Positions 35,414 through 45,058 of a stretch of 64,000 nt of DNA are shown in pieces (position 1 is the first letter of the stretch; each line of letters starts with the position of its first letter). Below the pieces are notes generated by a model that worked only from the letters and a program-made list of their open reading frames with translations, had not been told where the DNA came from and made no database searches. Origin of the DNA: CAVSRC01 sp963730325 (GTDB taxonomy: Bacteria; Pseudomonadota; Alphaproteobacteria; Rhizobiales; Kaistiaceae); NCBI GenBank assembly GCA_963730325.1, contig CAVSRC010000007.1:372001-436000 (forward strand). The letters are read 5' to 3'. Both the position numbers and the translations under genes were made by a program.

Positions 35414-36424
35414 ATGCTGGGGTTCATCGTTAGACGTATCGGGTTGCTGATACCGACGTTCATTGGCGTCAGCTTCGTCGCGTTCGCGTTCGTGCGCGTG
35501 CTGCCGGGCGACCCCGTGCTGCTTCTGGCCGGCGAGCATGGGCTGCAGCCGGAGCGCTACGCCGAACTGCTGCATCAATACGGCTTCGACCTGCCGATCT
35601 GGCAGCAATATCTGGTCTATCTCGGCCAGCTCATCCACGGCGATTTCGGCATTTCAATCGTCACCAAGCGTCCGGTGATGAGCGAGTTCTTCACGCTCTT
35701 CCCGGCCACGCTGGAGCTGTCGACCTGTGCCATCATCATTGCCATCGTGGTGGGCGTGCCGGCCGGCGTGGTGGCGGCGGTCAGGCGCGGCAAGACGATC
35801 GATCATGTGACCATGGGCGGGGCGCTGGTCGGCTATTCGATGCCGATCTTCTGGTGGGCGCTGCTGCTCATCATCGTGTTTTCCGGCTGGCTGCACTGGA
35901 CGCCGGTCTCGGGGCGCATCTCGCTGACGTATTTCTTCAAGCCGGTCACCGGCTTCATGCTGATCGACAGCCTGCTCTCCGGGCAGAAGGGCGCCTTCCA
36001 GTCGGCGATAAGCCATCTGATCCTGCCCTCGATCGTGCTGTCGACAATTCCGCTCGCCGTGATCGCGCGGCAGACACGCTCCGCCATGCTTGAGGTGCTC
36101 GGCGACGACTATGTGCGCACGGCGCGGGCCAAGGGGCTGCCGCCGTGGCGCGTGGTCGGCATTCACGCCCTGCGCAACGCTCTCATTCCGGTGGTCACCA
36201 CCATCGGCCTGCAAGTCGGCGTGCTGATGGCCGGCGCCATCCTCACCGAGACCATCTTCTCATGGCCGGGGGTTGGCAAATGGATGGTCAATTCGATCTT
36301 CCGGCGCGACTATCCCGTCGTCCAGGGCGGGCTGCTGCTCATTGCCGTCATCGTCATGTTCGTCAACCTGACAGTCGATGTCGTCTACAGCATCGTCAAT
36401 CCGCGCATCAGGCATGTGAGGTAG
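35414..36424 (+). CDS. ABC peptide-type permease (DppB-like)
   Basis: A 336-residue permease. The N-terminus MLGFIVRRIGLLIPTFIGVSFVAF and VRVLPGDPVLLLAG are hallmark DppB/OppB sequences. There are six hydrophobic segments, with an EAA loop DDYVRTARAKGLPPWRVVGIHALRNALIP (about 232-260). An insertion around 170-210 carries FFKPVTGFMLIDSLLSGQKGAF, as in many dipeptide-type permeases. It pairs with the DppC-like protein that starts three bases after its stop. Confidence 0.93.
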   Translation: MLGFIVRRIGLLIPTFIGVSFVAFAFVRVLPGDPVLLLAGEHGLQPERYAELLHQYGFDLPIWQQYLVYLGQLIHGDFGISIVTKRPVMSEFFTLFPATLELSTCAIIIAIVVGVPAGVVAAVRRGKTIDHVTMGGALVGYSMPIFWWALLLIIVFSGWLHWTPVSGRISLTYFFKPVTGFMLIDSLLSGQKGAFQSAISHLILPSIVLSTIPLAVIARQTRSAMLEVLGDDYVRTARAKGLPPWRVVGIHALRNALIPVVTTIGLQVGVLMAGAILTETIFSWPGVGKWMVNSIFRRDYPVVQGGLLLIAVIVMFVNLTVDVVYSIVNPRIRHVR

Positions 36425-36427
36425 ACG

Positions 36428-37360
36428 ATGGCGGAGACGACATTCCCCACCGAGGAACATGGGCCCGAGAACGAGGAGGCCAATGCCGAGGCGGTGCATC
36501 CGGCGCCGCTCGCCGAGATCTGGCAGTACTTCACCGAGAACCGCGGCGCGGTTACCGGTCTGGTGGTCCTGGGCATCATCGTGCTGGCCGCGATTTTCGC
36601 CCAATTCATCGCCCCGCACGGGTCGGACGAGCTGTTCGGCGATGCCCTGCTGAAACCGCCGGTATGGGAGCCGGGCGGCTCGTGGCAGTTCATCTTCGGC
36701 TCCGACGCAATCGGCCGCGATGTGCTGTCGCGGCTGATCTTCGGGGCGCGCTATTCGCTCTTCATCGGCATCGTGGTGGTGATGTTCGCGCTGATCGGCG
36801 GCATCATTATCGGCCTGATCGCCGGCTTCATGCGCGGCGCCGTCGATGTCGTCATCATGCGCGTGATGGACGTCATCCTGGCATTCCCGAGCCTGCTGCT
36901 TGCCCTGGTGCTGGTGGCGATCCTCGGGCCCGGCCTGCTCAACGCCATGATTGCGATTGCCATCTCCTACCAGCCGCATTTCGTCCGCCTGACGCGAGCC
37001 TCGGTGATGACCGAGCGGTCGAAGGATTACGTCACGGCGGCGCGGATCGCCGGCGCCGGGCCGCTGCGCCTGATGTTCCTGACCATCCTGCCGAACTGCG
37101 TGGCGCCGCTCATCGTGCAGGCGACACTGTCCTTCTCCAACGCCATTCTCGACGCCGCCGCGCTCGGCTTCCTCGGCATGGGCGCCCAGCCGCCGACGCC
37201 GGAATGGGGCACGATGCTGGCCGACGCGCGCGAGTTCATCCTGAGGGCCTGGTGGGTGGTGACCTTCCCGGGTCTGGCCATCCTGACAACGGTGCTTGCC
37301 ATCAATCTGATCGGTGACGGACTGCGTGACGCGCTCGATCCGAAGCTGAGGCGGAGCTGA
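36428..37360 (+). CDS. ABC peptide-type permease (DppC-like)
   Basis: A 310-residue permease with a 40-residue hydrophilic N-terminus, then the OppC_N segment (ENRGAVTGLVVLGIIVLAAIFAQFIAPHG). FGSDAIGRDVLSRLIFGARYSL (about 97-118) is the DppC hallmark, and the EAA loop reads KDYVTAARIAGAGPLRLMFLTILPN. It forms the membrane pore with the DppB-like subunit and is followed one base later by the ATPase gene. Confidence 0.93.
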   Translation: MAETTFPTEEHGPENEEANAEAVHPAPLAEIWQYFTENRGAVTGLVVLGIIVLAAIFAQFIAPHGSDELFGDALLKPPVWEPGGSWQFIFGSDAIGRDVLSRLIFGARYSLFIGIVVVMFALIGGIIIGLIAGFMRGAVDVVIMRVMDVILAFPSLLLALVLVAILGPGLLNAMIAIAISYQPHFVRLTRASVMTERSKDYVTAARIAGAGPLRLMFLTILPNCVAPLIVQATLSFSNAILDAAALGFLGMGAQPPTPEWGTMLADAREFILRAWWVVTFPGLAILTTVLAINLIGDGLRDALDPKLRRS

Positions 37361-37361
37361 C

Positions 37362-38362
37362 ATGGCTATCCTCGAGATTCGCAACCTGTCGGTCGATTTC
37401 GCCACCGCCAACGGTGCCTTCCGCGCGGTCGACAACGTGTCGCTGACGGTCGAGGCAGGCGAGGTGCAGGCGATCGTCGGCGAATCCGGCTCGGGCAAGT
37501 CGGTCGCCATGCTCGCGGTCATGGGCCTGTTGCCGTGGACCGCCACCGTCACCGCCGACCGCCTCGCCTTCGACGGCAACGACCTCATGGCGCTCTCTCC
37601 GCGCCAGCGGCGCTCGATCGTCGGCAAGGACATGGCGATGATCTTCCAGGAGCCGATGACCAGCCTCAACCCGTGCTTCACGGTCGGCTATCAGATCGGC
37701 GAGGCGCTGAAGTTTCATCTCGGCCTCAACCGCGCCGAACGGCTGCAACGGTCGATCGAGCTTCTCACCGCTGTCGGCATCCCCGAACCGGAGCAAAGGC
37801 TCTCGGTCTTCCCGCACCTGCTTTCCGGCGGCATGAACCAGCGCGTGATGATCGCCATGGCGCTCGCCTGCAATCCGAAGCTCCTGATCGCCGACGAGCC
37901 GACCACGGCACTCGACGTGACCATCCAGGCGCAGATCCTCGATCTCCTGGTCGACCTGCAGAAGCAGACCGGCATGGCGCTGATCCTCATCACCCACGAT
38001 ATGGGCGTGGTGGCGGAGACCGCCGAGCGGGTGGCGGTGTTCTATGCCGGACAGAAGGTCGAGGAGCAGAAGGTCGGTGCGCTGTTTGCCGACCCGCACC
38101 ATCCCTACACGGCGGCGCTTCTGGCTTCGCTGCCGGAACGCGCCGTCGGGCGCAAGCTGCCGTCGATCAGCGGTGTCGTGCCCGGCCTCTACGACCGGCC
38201 GAACGGCTGCCTGTTCTCGCCGCGCTGCCAGTTCGCCACCAGCCATTGCACCGAGAAGGCGCCGCGGCAACAGAGCGCTGCGACCGGCTTCGCGCTGTGC
38301 CACTATCCGCTCGCCCACGGTCACCCGGTCGGCCATCCGGGGCAGGTCGCCGAGGCGGTCGA

Positions 38363-38366
<4 letters not shown>
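37362..38366 (+). CDS. ABC peptide-type ATPase (DppD-like)
   Basis: A 334-residue ATPase: Walker A GESGSGKSV (about 39-47), Q-loop FQEPMTSLNPCFTVG, signature LSGGMNQRVMIA (about 155-166), Walker B LLIADEPTTALDVT and switch His in ITHDMGVVAE. The C-terminal oligo_HPY extension has PNGCLFSPRCQFAT...C, whose cysteines bind an iron-sulfur cluster or stabilise the domain in this family. It overlaps the DppF-like gene as ATGA. Confidence 0.94.
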
Positions 38367-39385
<1,019 letters not shown>

Positions 39386-39388
39386 AAT

Positions 39389-40309
39389 CTAGCGGATCCG
39401 GCGTTGCGGTCCGGCAAGCGTGGCAAGCGCCACGCCGCCGATGGTCGTGAGCGTGCCGACCAGATGGTAGGCGTGGAGCTGCTCGCCCAGGAAGATCGTA
39501 GCCAGCCCGACGCCGACGATCGGCATGAAGTAGAGCGCCATGCCGGTGCGCATGGTGCCGACCTCGCGCACCAGCCACTGATAGGCGAGGAAGGCGAGCA
39601 GCGAGGGCATGACCGCCAGGGCCGCGATCGATGCCCAGCCGCTCGCCGTTACCGGGCCGTAGCCGTGGTTCGCCCCCTCGATCAGCCAGGGCGGGACGAG
39701 CATCAGGGTACCGGCGCAGGCGACTGCGGCGAAGAGCACGTGGACGGGCAGGGCCTGCAGGCGGCGGTCGTGCAGCAGGAGCGAGTAGACGGCCCAGGCG
39801 ATGGCCGCGGCAAGAATGGCGATGTCGCCGGGGTTGAGGTCGAACCGGGCGAGGCCGGCGACATCGCCATGCAGCACGATGACGGCGACGCCGAAGGTGG
39901 CCAGCGCGATACCGGCGAATTGCAGTATGGAGAAGGGCCGGCGGCCGAGGATCATCTCGAAGAGGACGATGAAGGCGGGCGAGGTGGTGTAGATGAGGGT
40001 GGCGTTGGTCGCCGTGGTATGGCGCAGGCCGGCATAGACACCGGCGCCACAGACCACCATGCCGAGCACGCCCAGCACCAGGAGCAGCGGCGTCAGACGC
40101 AGGAGGTCGGCGGCATAGCGGCGGAGCGGGCCGGCGACGATCGGCGCGATGATCAGCGTGGCGATCAGCCAGCGCCAGAAGGCGAGCGTGTAGGGCTCGA
40201 CGGTTGCAACGGCGGCGCGTCCGACCACCAGATTCGAGGCGAACAGGGCCGGCATCATGACGAGGACGACGGCCGTCCACGCCGGGTTGGTGCGGTTGTT
40301 GGCGGACAC
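39389..40309 (-). CDS. EamA/DMT-superfamily transporter
   Basis: A 306-residue carrier with about ten hydrophobic segments in two EamA repeats (about 10-140 and 155-295). GLRHTTATNATLIYTTSPAFIVLFEMILGRRP (about 114-145) and PIVGVGLATIFLGEQLHAYHLVGTLTTIGG mark the ends of the two halves and are typical of RhaT/PecM-like exporters. The substrate is unknown. It is convergent with the dpp-like operon (three-base gap) and not obviously linked to it. Confidence 0.88.
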   Translation of the reverse strand: MSANNRTNPAWTAVVLVMMPALFASNLVVGRAAVATVEPYTLAFWRWLIATLIIAPIVAGPLRRYAADLLRLTPLLLVLGVLGMVVCGAGVYAGLRHTTATNATLIYTTSPAFIVLFEMILGRRPFSILQFAGIALATFGVAVIVLHGDVAGLARFDLNPGDIAILAAAIAWAVYSLLLHDRRLQALPVHVLFAAVACAGTLMLVPPWLIEGANHGYGPVTASGWASIAALAVMPSLLAFLAYQWLVREVGTMRTGMALYFMPIVGVGLATIFLGEQLHAYHLVGTLTTIGGVALATLAGPQRRIR

Positions 40310-40399
40310 GGGGCTGCGCTCGGGCGTGGCTCGGGCGGCCGCGAGCGCGACCGCGCATCAGGCCATAGGCGAAGACGGCCGATCCCGCCAGCGGCGATT

Positions 40400-40900
40400 T
40401 CAGGCCGTCGCGGCGAAGGCCAGGTGGAAGGCGACCGTGCCTTTGGGAACGGCCTTGCCGAGCGGCAGCACCATGAACAGGTCCGGCGACACGCCGGGGA
40501 GTATCAGACGCGGCTCGTTATGAAAGCCGAAGCGCTGATACCAGGCCGGGTCGCCGACCAGCATGCAGCCGGCGGCGCCGATATCGTGCAGGCGACCGAG
40601 GCCCTCTTCCATGAGGGCGCTGCCGATGCCCTCACGCTGGCGCTCCGGCGTGACGGCGATGGGGCCGAGCCCGTACCAGTTGCTTGCGTGCCCGTCGATC
40701 TTGACCGGCGAGAAGGCGGCCTGGCCGAGAACATGGCCGGCCTCCTCGGCCACCAGCGAGATGGTGAGCGCGCCGGCGCGGCGCAGCGCCGCCATGATGA
40801 AGGTCTCGGTCTGGTTGCTGTAGGGCATGTCGCGGAAAGCGGCCGCGATCACCGATTCGATTGCCGCCTCGTCGGAAGGCACTTCGTCGCGGATAAGCAT
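40400..40900 (-). CDS. GNAT N-acetyltransferase
   Basis: A 166-residue acetyltransferase: LIRDEVPSDEAAIESVI at the start, the acetyl-CoA pyrophosphate loop in PERQREGIGSALMEEGLGRL (about 80-99) and GDPAWYQRFGFHNE (about 116-129). It matches the yhbS-like group that acetylates small molecules or RNA-related targets. The TetR gene lies nine bases upstream on the same strand, so 42399-40400 may be one operon. Confidence 0.88.
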   Translation of the reverse strand: MLIRDEVPSDEAAIESVIAAAFRDMPYSNQTETFIMAALRRAGALTISLVAEEAGHVLGQAAFSPVKIDGHASNWYGLGPIAVTPERQREGIGSALMEEGLGRLHDIGAAGCMLVGDPAWYQRFGFHNEPRLILPGVSPDLFMVLPLGKAVPKGTVAFHLAFAATA

Positions 40901-40909
40901 GGCATCACC

Positions 40910-41494
40910 TCAGCGTGCGTGTCGGTCTGTCGTCCCGCGCACCGTGAGATCGCCCGCGAAGGCCCTGAGCACCCGATCGAAGGATTCGGCCAGATCGAGC
41001 TTCAGGCGAAAGGCGTCCATGGCGTCGAGCGAGACGAAACCGTGAATGATGGCGCGCAGACCGCGCGTGGCGTGGAGTGCGTCGTCACCCTTCACACCGT
41101 AGCCGGCGAGGACCGCGAGCACGATGCCGATCAGCGCTTCGCCGGCCACGACGATGTCATTCTCGCCCGGTTTGGCGGCGCGCACCGATGCGGCATAGAG
41201 CCCCGGGTGCTCGCGGGCGAATTGCCAATAGGCGTGGGCAAAGGCGAAGAGCGCTTCGTCGCGCGCCTTGCCCATGGTGGCGCGCTGGCAGCGGACGGTG
41301 GCCTCCTTCAGGCCACGCAGCGCCAGGCCGCGATGGATCGCGTCGAGCCCGTCGACATGCTTGTAGAGCGAGGGCGGGCGCACGCCGAGATCGGCGGCGA
41401 GATGGGCGAGGGTCACCGCCGGCAGGCCGTCGGCATCGGCGATCCTGCCGGCCGCGTCGAGCACGGCGTCGGGGGTCAGGCCGGCGCGGGGCAT
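40910..41494 (-). CDS. TetR-family transcriptional regulator
   Basis: A 194-residue regulator. The N-terminal helix-turn-helix runs AAGRIADADGLPAVTLAHLAADLGVRPPSLYKHV (about 14-47). The remainder matches the WHG/TetR_C_13-type ligand domain (FAREHPGLYAAS). Its ATG shares one base with the stop of the preceding alpha/beta hydrolase gene (TGATG), so the two are coupled. It probably represses the hydrolase-tetR-GNAT transcript by binding the GCTAAT repeats at 42430-42454. Confidence 0.88.
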   Translation of the reverse strand: MPRAGLTPDAVLDAAGRIADADGLPAVTLAHLAADLGVRPPSLYKHVDGLDAIHRGLALRGLKEATVRCQRATMGKARDEALFAFAHAYWQFAREHPGLYAASVRAAKPGENDIVVAGEALIGIVLAVLAGYGVKGDDALHATRGLRAIIHGFVSLDAMDAFRLKLDLAESFDRVLRAFAGDLTVRGTTDRHAR

Positions 41495-42399
41495 CAGCGT
41501 GGCGCCAGCTGCGCGAGAAAGTCGACGATGGCCGGGGCGGTCAGCTCGGGCATTTCGGCGTGAGGATAGTGGCCGGCGCCGTCGATCATGGCGACCTTGC
41601 CCTTGACCAGTCCGGCAATGGTGGCGGCCTCGCCGGCGGGATCGTCGAAGTCCGGATCGCGGCTTCCCATGACCACCAGTGCCGGAGCGCGGATCGAAGC
41701 CAGCCGCGGCTCGACGTCGTCGCGGTTGGTGCGCATCATCGCCTGGAGCGCGGCCATGCGGCCGGGTTCCTTCAGGCTGGCGACGAGCGCCGCCTTGTAG
41801 GTCTCGAAGTCGGCGGGCTTGGCCGTGGGATAGAGCGAAGCGTAATAGGCGCCCCAGGCCGCCGGTGCCCATGGGCCGACAAAGGCGGTGTGCATCACCG
41901 CCTTGAACAGCGCCGCCTTCATCCAGCTTATGGGTACGTTGCGCGCGAAGGGGTCGATCAGAACTATAGCGGCGACGGCATCGGGGGCTTCGGCCGCGGC
42001 CCAGGCGGCGGCGCCGCCGGACATGGAATTGCCGACGAGAATGGCGGGGCCGGCATCGAGATGGGCGGCGAGCGCCAGCATGTCACTGCCGAGCGCGGCG
42101 CAGCTGTGATCGTCCCAGCCGACCGACGACTGGCCGTGGCCGCGCAGGTCCATGGTCACGGCGCGATAGCCGGCGGCGACCAGCTTCGGCGCGAGGAAGC
42201 GGTACTCCTCCTTGAGGTCGCCGAAGCCGGGCGCCATGACGACCAGCGGCCCGCTGCCCTGGTCGGTATAGGCAATGCGGCCGCCGGGACGGTCGAGGAC
42301 GCGTTCGGACACGGTCTCTGTGACGCCCGCGCCAGGCGCAGCGGTGGCCTGAAGGGCGAGGGCGGCAGGGGCGAGGGCGGGGGAAGCAGGGGTGGCCAT
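41494..42399 (-). CDS. Alpha/beta hydrolase
   Basis: A 301-residue alpha/beta-hydrolase. The oxyanion region is VVMAPGFGDLKEEYRFLAPKL (about 53-73), with DLRGHGQS (about 84-91), nucleophile elbow GNSMSGG (about 123-129), acid in MGSRDPDFDDP and His in DGAGHYPHAEMP. It has an Ala-rich N-terminus (residues 1-25) with no clean signal peptide. The substrate is unknown; the linked TetR suggests induction by an ester or related small molecule. It is translationally coupled to that regulator. Confidence 0.88.
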   Translation of the reverse strand: MATPASPALAPAALALQATAAPGAGVTETVSERVLDRPGGRIAYTDQGSGPLVVMAPGFGDLKEEYRFLAPKLVAAGYRAVTMDLRGHGQSSVGWDDHSCAALGSDMLALAAHLDAGPAILVGNSMSGGAAAWAAAEAPDAVAAIVLIDPFARNVPISWMKAALFKAVMHTAFVGPWAPAAWGAYYASLYPTAKPADFETYKAALVASLKEPGRMAALQAMMRTNRDDVEPRLASIRAPALVVMGSRDPDFDDPAGEAATIAGLVKGKVAMIDGAGHYPHAEMPELTAPAIVDFLAQLAPR

Positions 42400-42429
42400 G
42401 GGAAGTGTCCTTCTTCCTGGAACTGATGA

Positions 42430-42454
42430 TAGCTAATTAGCTAATAGCATTAGC
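42430..42454. promoter_or_regulatory. Repeated GCTAAT operator ahead of the hydrolase-TetR operon
   Basis: TAGCTAATTAGCTA at 42430-42443 is a perfect palindrome, and GCTAAT-AGC-ATTAGC at 42440-42454 is a second, overlapping one. Together they place the half-site AGCTAAT three to four times in alternating orientation, a strikingly AT-rich block 30 bases upstream of the start codon. It probably binds the TetR protein, perhaps as a pair of dimers. Confidence 0.7.
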
Positions 42455-42498
42455 CAGTCAAGTCAAGCCCCGGGCTTCGAGAATTCTTCGGATGTTAT

Positions 42499-42518
42499 CT
42501 TGACACCTAGGTACCAAG
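42499..42518. promoter_or_regulatory. Palindromic operator over a -35-like element
   Basis: CTTGACACCTAGGTACCAAG: the CTTG/CAAG ends and the central ACCTAGGT are symmetric and only two position pairs break the symmetry. TTGACA at 42500-42505 is a perfect -35 hexamer, but the -10 at the right distance (CTAGCG, 42523) is poor. It lies 18 bases ahead of the small ribbon-helix-helix-like gene and may be its autoregulatory site. Confidence 0.6.
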
Positions 42519-42535
42519 ACGGCTAGCGAGGTGCC

Positions 42536-42787
42536 ATGAAACAGATCGAGCGGGTTCAGACCGGGCTGCGCCTGGAGAAGCGGCTGTTGAAGGTCCTCAA
42601 GGGCCTGGCCGAGCATCTCGAAATTCCGGTGGCCGAGCTGATCGAGGGCATCGCGCTCCATGCCTTCGAGGGCAAGGCACCGTTCTCGTCCGAGACGCTC
42701 GCCAAGATCGAAGGGTTGAAGGCCGTCTACGAGCTGGACCTGACCGCCGCCGACGCCCATCACCTCACCGAGGGAGAGCCGACATGA
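42536..42787 (+). CDS. Small ribbon-helix-helix-like protein
   Basis: An 83-residue protein of no family I can name. Residues 7-40 (VQTGLRLEKRLLKVLKGLAE, then HLEIPVAELIEGIA) have the strand-helix-turn-helix pattern of ribbon-helix-helix DNA-binding proteins. The rest is mainly helical and acidic. Its stop overlaps the SRPBCC gene as ATGA, so the two are coupled. A palindromic site just upstream would fit autoregulation. It could also be a small partner protein without DNA binding. Confidence 0.65.
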   Translation: MKQIERVQTGLRLEKRLLKVLKGLAEHLEIPVAELIEGIALHAFEGKAPFSSETLAKIEGLKAVYELDLTAADAHHLTEGEPT

Positions 42788-43254
42788 AGGTCGTTCGCCC
42801 CAAGCGGGTCAGTCGCACCTATACCCAGTCGCTGGTCGGTCCGCCGGAAGCGGTCTTTGCACTTCTGTGCCCGGTGCGCGAAGCCGAATGGCTGGAGGGC
42901 TGGGATCCGCTGCTGGTGGTGACCGAGTCCGGCGTCGCCGAGGAAGACTGCGTCTTCGTCACGCCGGGAGAGCCGGAGAACACCTATTGGTACGTCACCG
43001 ACTACGAGCCGGAGAAGGGCTTCATCGCCTTTGTGCGCTTCACGCCCGGACTGACCGCGGCCCGCCTGTCGATCCAGGTCGATCCGGCGCCCGAGGGCGC
43101 CAGTGCGCGCATCACCTATGCCCATACCAGCCTCGGCAAGACGGGTGACGCCTTCGTCGATGGCTTCAGCGAAGCCGCCTATGCCGAGATCATGCAGCTC
43201 TGGGAGAAGCGCATGAACCACTATCTGGCGACGGGAAACTGCCTGGCGGCGTGA
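42784..43254 (+). CDS. SRPBCC (START-like) protein
   Basis: A 156-residue protein with the SRPBCC helix-grip pattern: VGPPEAVFALLCPVREAEWLEGWDP (about 18-42) at the pocket entrance, a run of beta strands, and a long C-terminal helix (FSEAAYAEIMQLWEKRMNHYL, about 128-148). Such proteins bind hydrophobic ligands or act as cyclases or hydrolases; the function here is unknown. It is coupled to the preceding small protein by a 4-base overlap, suggesting a ligand-binding and regulator pair. Confidence 0.78.
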   Translation: MKVVRPKRVSRTYTQSLVGPPEAVFALLCPVREAEWLEGWDPLLVVTESGVAEEDCVFVTPGEPENTYWYVTDYEPEKGFIAFVRFTPGLTAARLSIQVDPAPEGASARITYAHTSLGKTGDAFVDGFSEAAYAEIMQLWEKRMNHYLATGNCLAA

Positions 43255-43272
43255 GTCCCCAAGCGCGGGCGG

Positions 43273-44214
43273 TCAGCCGTCCGGCAGCGGCAGGTCGTGA
43301 TCCCAGGGTGCGTCGCGCCAGCGTCGGCCAAGAAAATCGATCAATGCCCTGATCTTTGCCGGCGGGTGGCGGCCGCCGGGATAGACGGCGTGAGCCGCGC
43401 CGAAGCGCGCCACCGGCTGGTCGAGGGTGAGTGGCACCAGCCGGCCGGCGCGGATGTCGTCGGCGAGGATGAAGGTCGGCTGATAGACCAGGCCCTGTCC
43501 GGCAATCGCGGCCTCGCGCAGCGCGTCGCCGTTGTTCGCCATCAGCGTGCCGCGCACGGGGACGACGATCGACCCATCCGCGCCAAAGGGCCAGCGGCCG
43601 GCACTGGCCGGCGTCGGCAGGGTGTAGCCGAGACAGTTGTGGGTGGCGAGATCGGCGGTCGTCTTCGGCGTACCGTGGGCAGCGAGATAGGTCGGCGCGG
43701 CGCAGAGCGCGATGCGGATCGGCGCCAGCGCGCGGGCGATCAGGCTTGAATCGCGCAAGGTGCCGATGCGGATGGCGATGTCCCAGCCTTCGTCGATCAG
43801 GTCGACGAAACGGTCGGTCAAGGCAATGTCGATGGTGAGCGCCGGGTAGAGCGCCGCGAAATCTGCGATGGCCGGCATCACCTGCCTGAGCCCGAAGGCG
43901 AGCGGCGCGTTGATCCTCAGTGTTCCGCGCGGCTCGATCACGTCCGCGGCGGCGGCGGCGTCCGCTTCCTCGATCTCGGCGAGGATGCGCTCGACCGCAG
44001 AGAGATGGCGCTGGCCGGCCTCGGTGAGGGTCAGCTTGCGGGTGGAGCGGAAGAAGAGGCGGGTGCCGAGCCGGTCCTCCATGGCATCGACATGCTTGGT
44101 GGCCATGGCCGGCGACATGCCGAGCGCCCGCGCGGCCGCGGAAAAGCTTCCCAGGGCCGCGACGCGCGCGAAGACGTTCATTCCGGTGAAGCGGTCGAGC
44201 ACGCTATTCCACAC
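43273..44214 (-). CDS. LysR-family transcriptional regulator
   Basis: A 313-residue regulator of the AaeR/DmlR-like subgroup. FARVAALGSFSAAARALGMSPAMATKHVDAME (about 15-46) is the helix-turn-helix, LGTRLFFRSTRKLTLTEAG (about 49-67) the wing, and the effector domain follows from about 92. It is divergent from the F420-type reductase gene 111 bases away and probably controls it. Its stop lies 18 bases from the end of the SRPBCC gene. Confidence 0.92.
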   Translation of the reverse strand: MWNSVLDRFTGMNVFARVAALGSFSAAARALGMSPAMATKHVDAMEDRLGTRLFFRSTRKLTLTEAGQRHLSAVERILAEIEEADAAAAADVIEPRGTLRINAPLAFGLRQVMPAIADFAALYPALTIDIALTDRFVDLIDEGWDIAIRIGTLRDSSLIARALAPIRIALCAAPTYLAAHGTPKTTADLATHNCLGYTLPTPASAGRWPFGADGSIVVPVRGTLMANNGDALREAAIAGQGLVYQPTFILADDIRAGRLVPLTLDQPVARFGAAHAVYPGGRHPPAKIRALIDFLGRRWRDAPWDHDLPLPDG

Positions 44215-44325
44215 TCTGAGTTGGAGATCATCCTCTTCTGACGGGGATTATCACATTAGCGGGGCGGCGTCATATGGCGCTCTGTGTCCGGCCGCTGAAA
44301 GGCCGGCGTCAGAGGAGTGGATCTC

Positions 44326-44964
44326 ATGAACATCAGCATCATCGGCGCCGGCAACATGGCGCGCGGCATCGGTACCCGTTTCATCGCCGGCGGAAATGCC
44401 GTCACCGTGGCCGGCAAGGATCAGGCGAAGGCCACGGCGCTGGCCAAGGAACTGCGCGAAGGCAAGCCCGGCGGTGAAGCCGTCGCGGCGACGATCGAAA
44501 CGGCGCTCGCCAACGACATCATCGTGCTGGCGTTGCCTTTCGCGGCGGCGCGCGATTTCGCCTCGGCCAATGCGGCGAAGCTCGCCGGCAAGGTGGTGGT
44601 CGACATCACCAACCCGCTCAACGACACCTATGACGGTCTGGCGACCGCGCCGGGCAAGAGCGCGGCGGAAGAGATCGCCAACCTGCTGCCGAGGAGCCGC
44701 GTGGTGAAGGCGTTCAACACCAACTTCGCCGGCACGCTGGTCGTCGGCGCCGTCGACGGCCACAAGCTCGACGTTCTGGTCGCCGGCGACGACGAAGCGG
44801 CCAAGCGCCAGGTCATCGACCTGGTCGAGGCCGGGGACTTGCGCGGCATCGACGTCGGCAAGCTCGAACGGGCGCGTCAGCTCGAGGGTCTGGCTCTCAT
44901 CGGCATCACCCTGCAGGGGCCGCTTGGCACCGGCTTCCAGAGCGCCTGGAAGCTCGTCGCCTGA
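44326..44964 (+). CDS. NADPH-dependent F420-reductase-like oxidoreductase
   Basis: A 212-residue single-domain Rossmann protein of the NADP-oxidoreductase/F420-dependent family. The dinucleotide loop is IIGAGNMARGI (about 5-15), with DIITNPLN-type DITNPLNDTYDG (about 86-97) and VVKAFNTNFAGTL (about 122-134). Alphaproteobacterial members often lack F420 and reduce other acceptors with NADPH. The GTG at 44317 is possible, but the ATG at 44326 has AGAGGAG ahead. It is divergent from the LysR gene. Confidence 0.87.
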   Translation: MNISIIGAGNMARGIGTRFIAGGNAVTVAGKDQAKATALAKELREGKPGGEAVAATIETALANDIIVLALPFAAARDFASANAAKLAGKVVVDITNPLNDTYDGLATAPGKSAAEEIANLLPRSRVVKAFNTNFAGTLVVGAVDGHKLDVLVAGDDEAAKRQVIDLVEAGDLRGIDVGKLERARQLEGLALIGITLQGPLGTGFQSAWKLVA

Positions 44965-45058
44965 CGGGCCCTGGCCAATACTGCCCGCCCGCCGCGCTGG
45001 CCATGGTGCGGCGGGCCCCTATATTCTGCTGACCCCGTCTCACCGGAGCGACCCCCGC

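Noticed and set aside
33602..35638. A 678-residue minus-strand ORF
   Set aside because: Antisense to the second binding protein; low-complexity Val/His/Asp/Arg composition.
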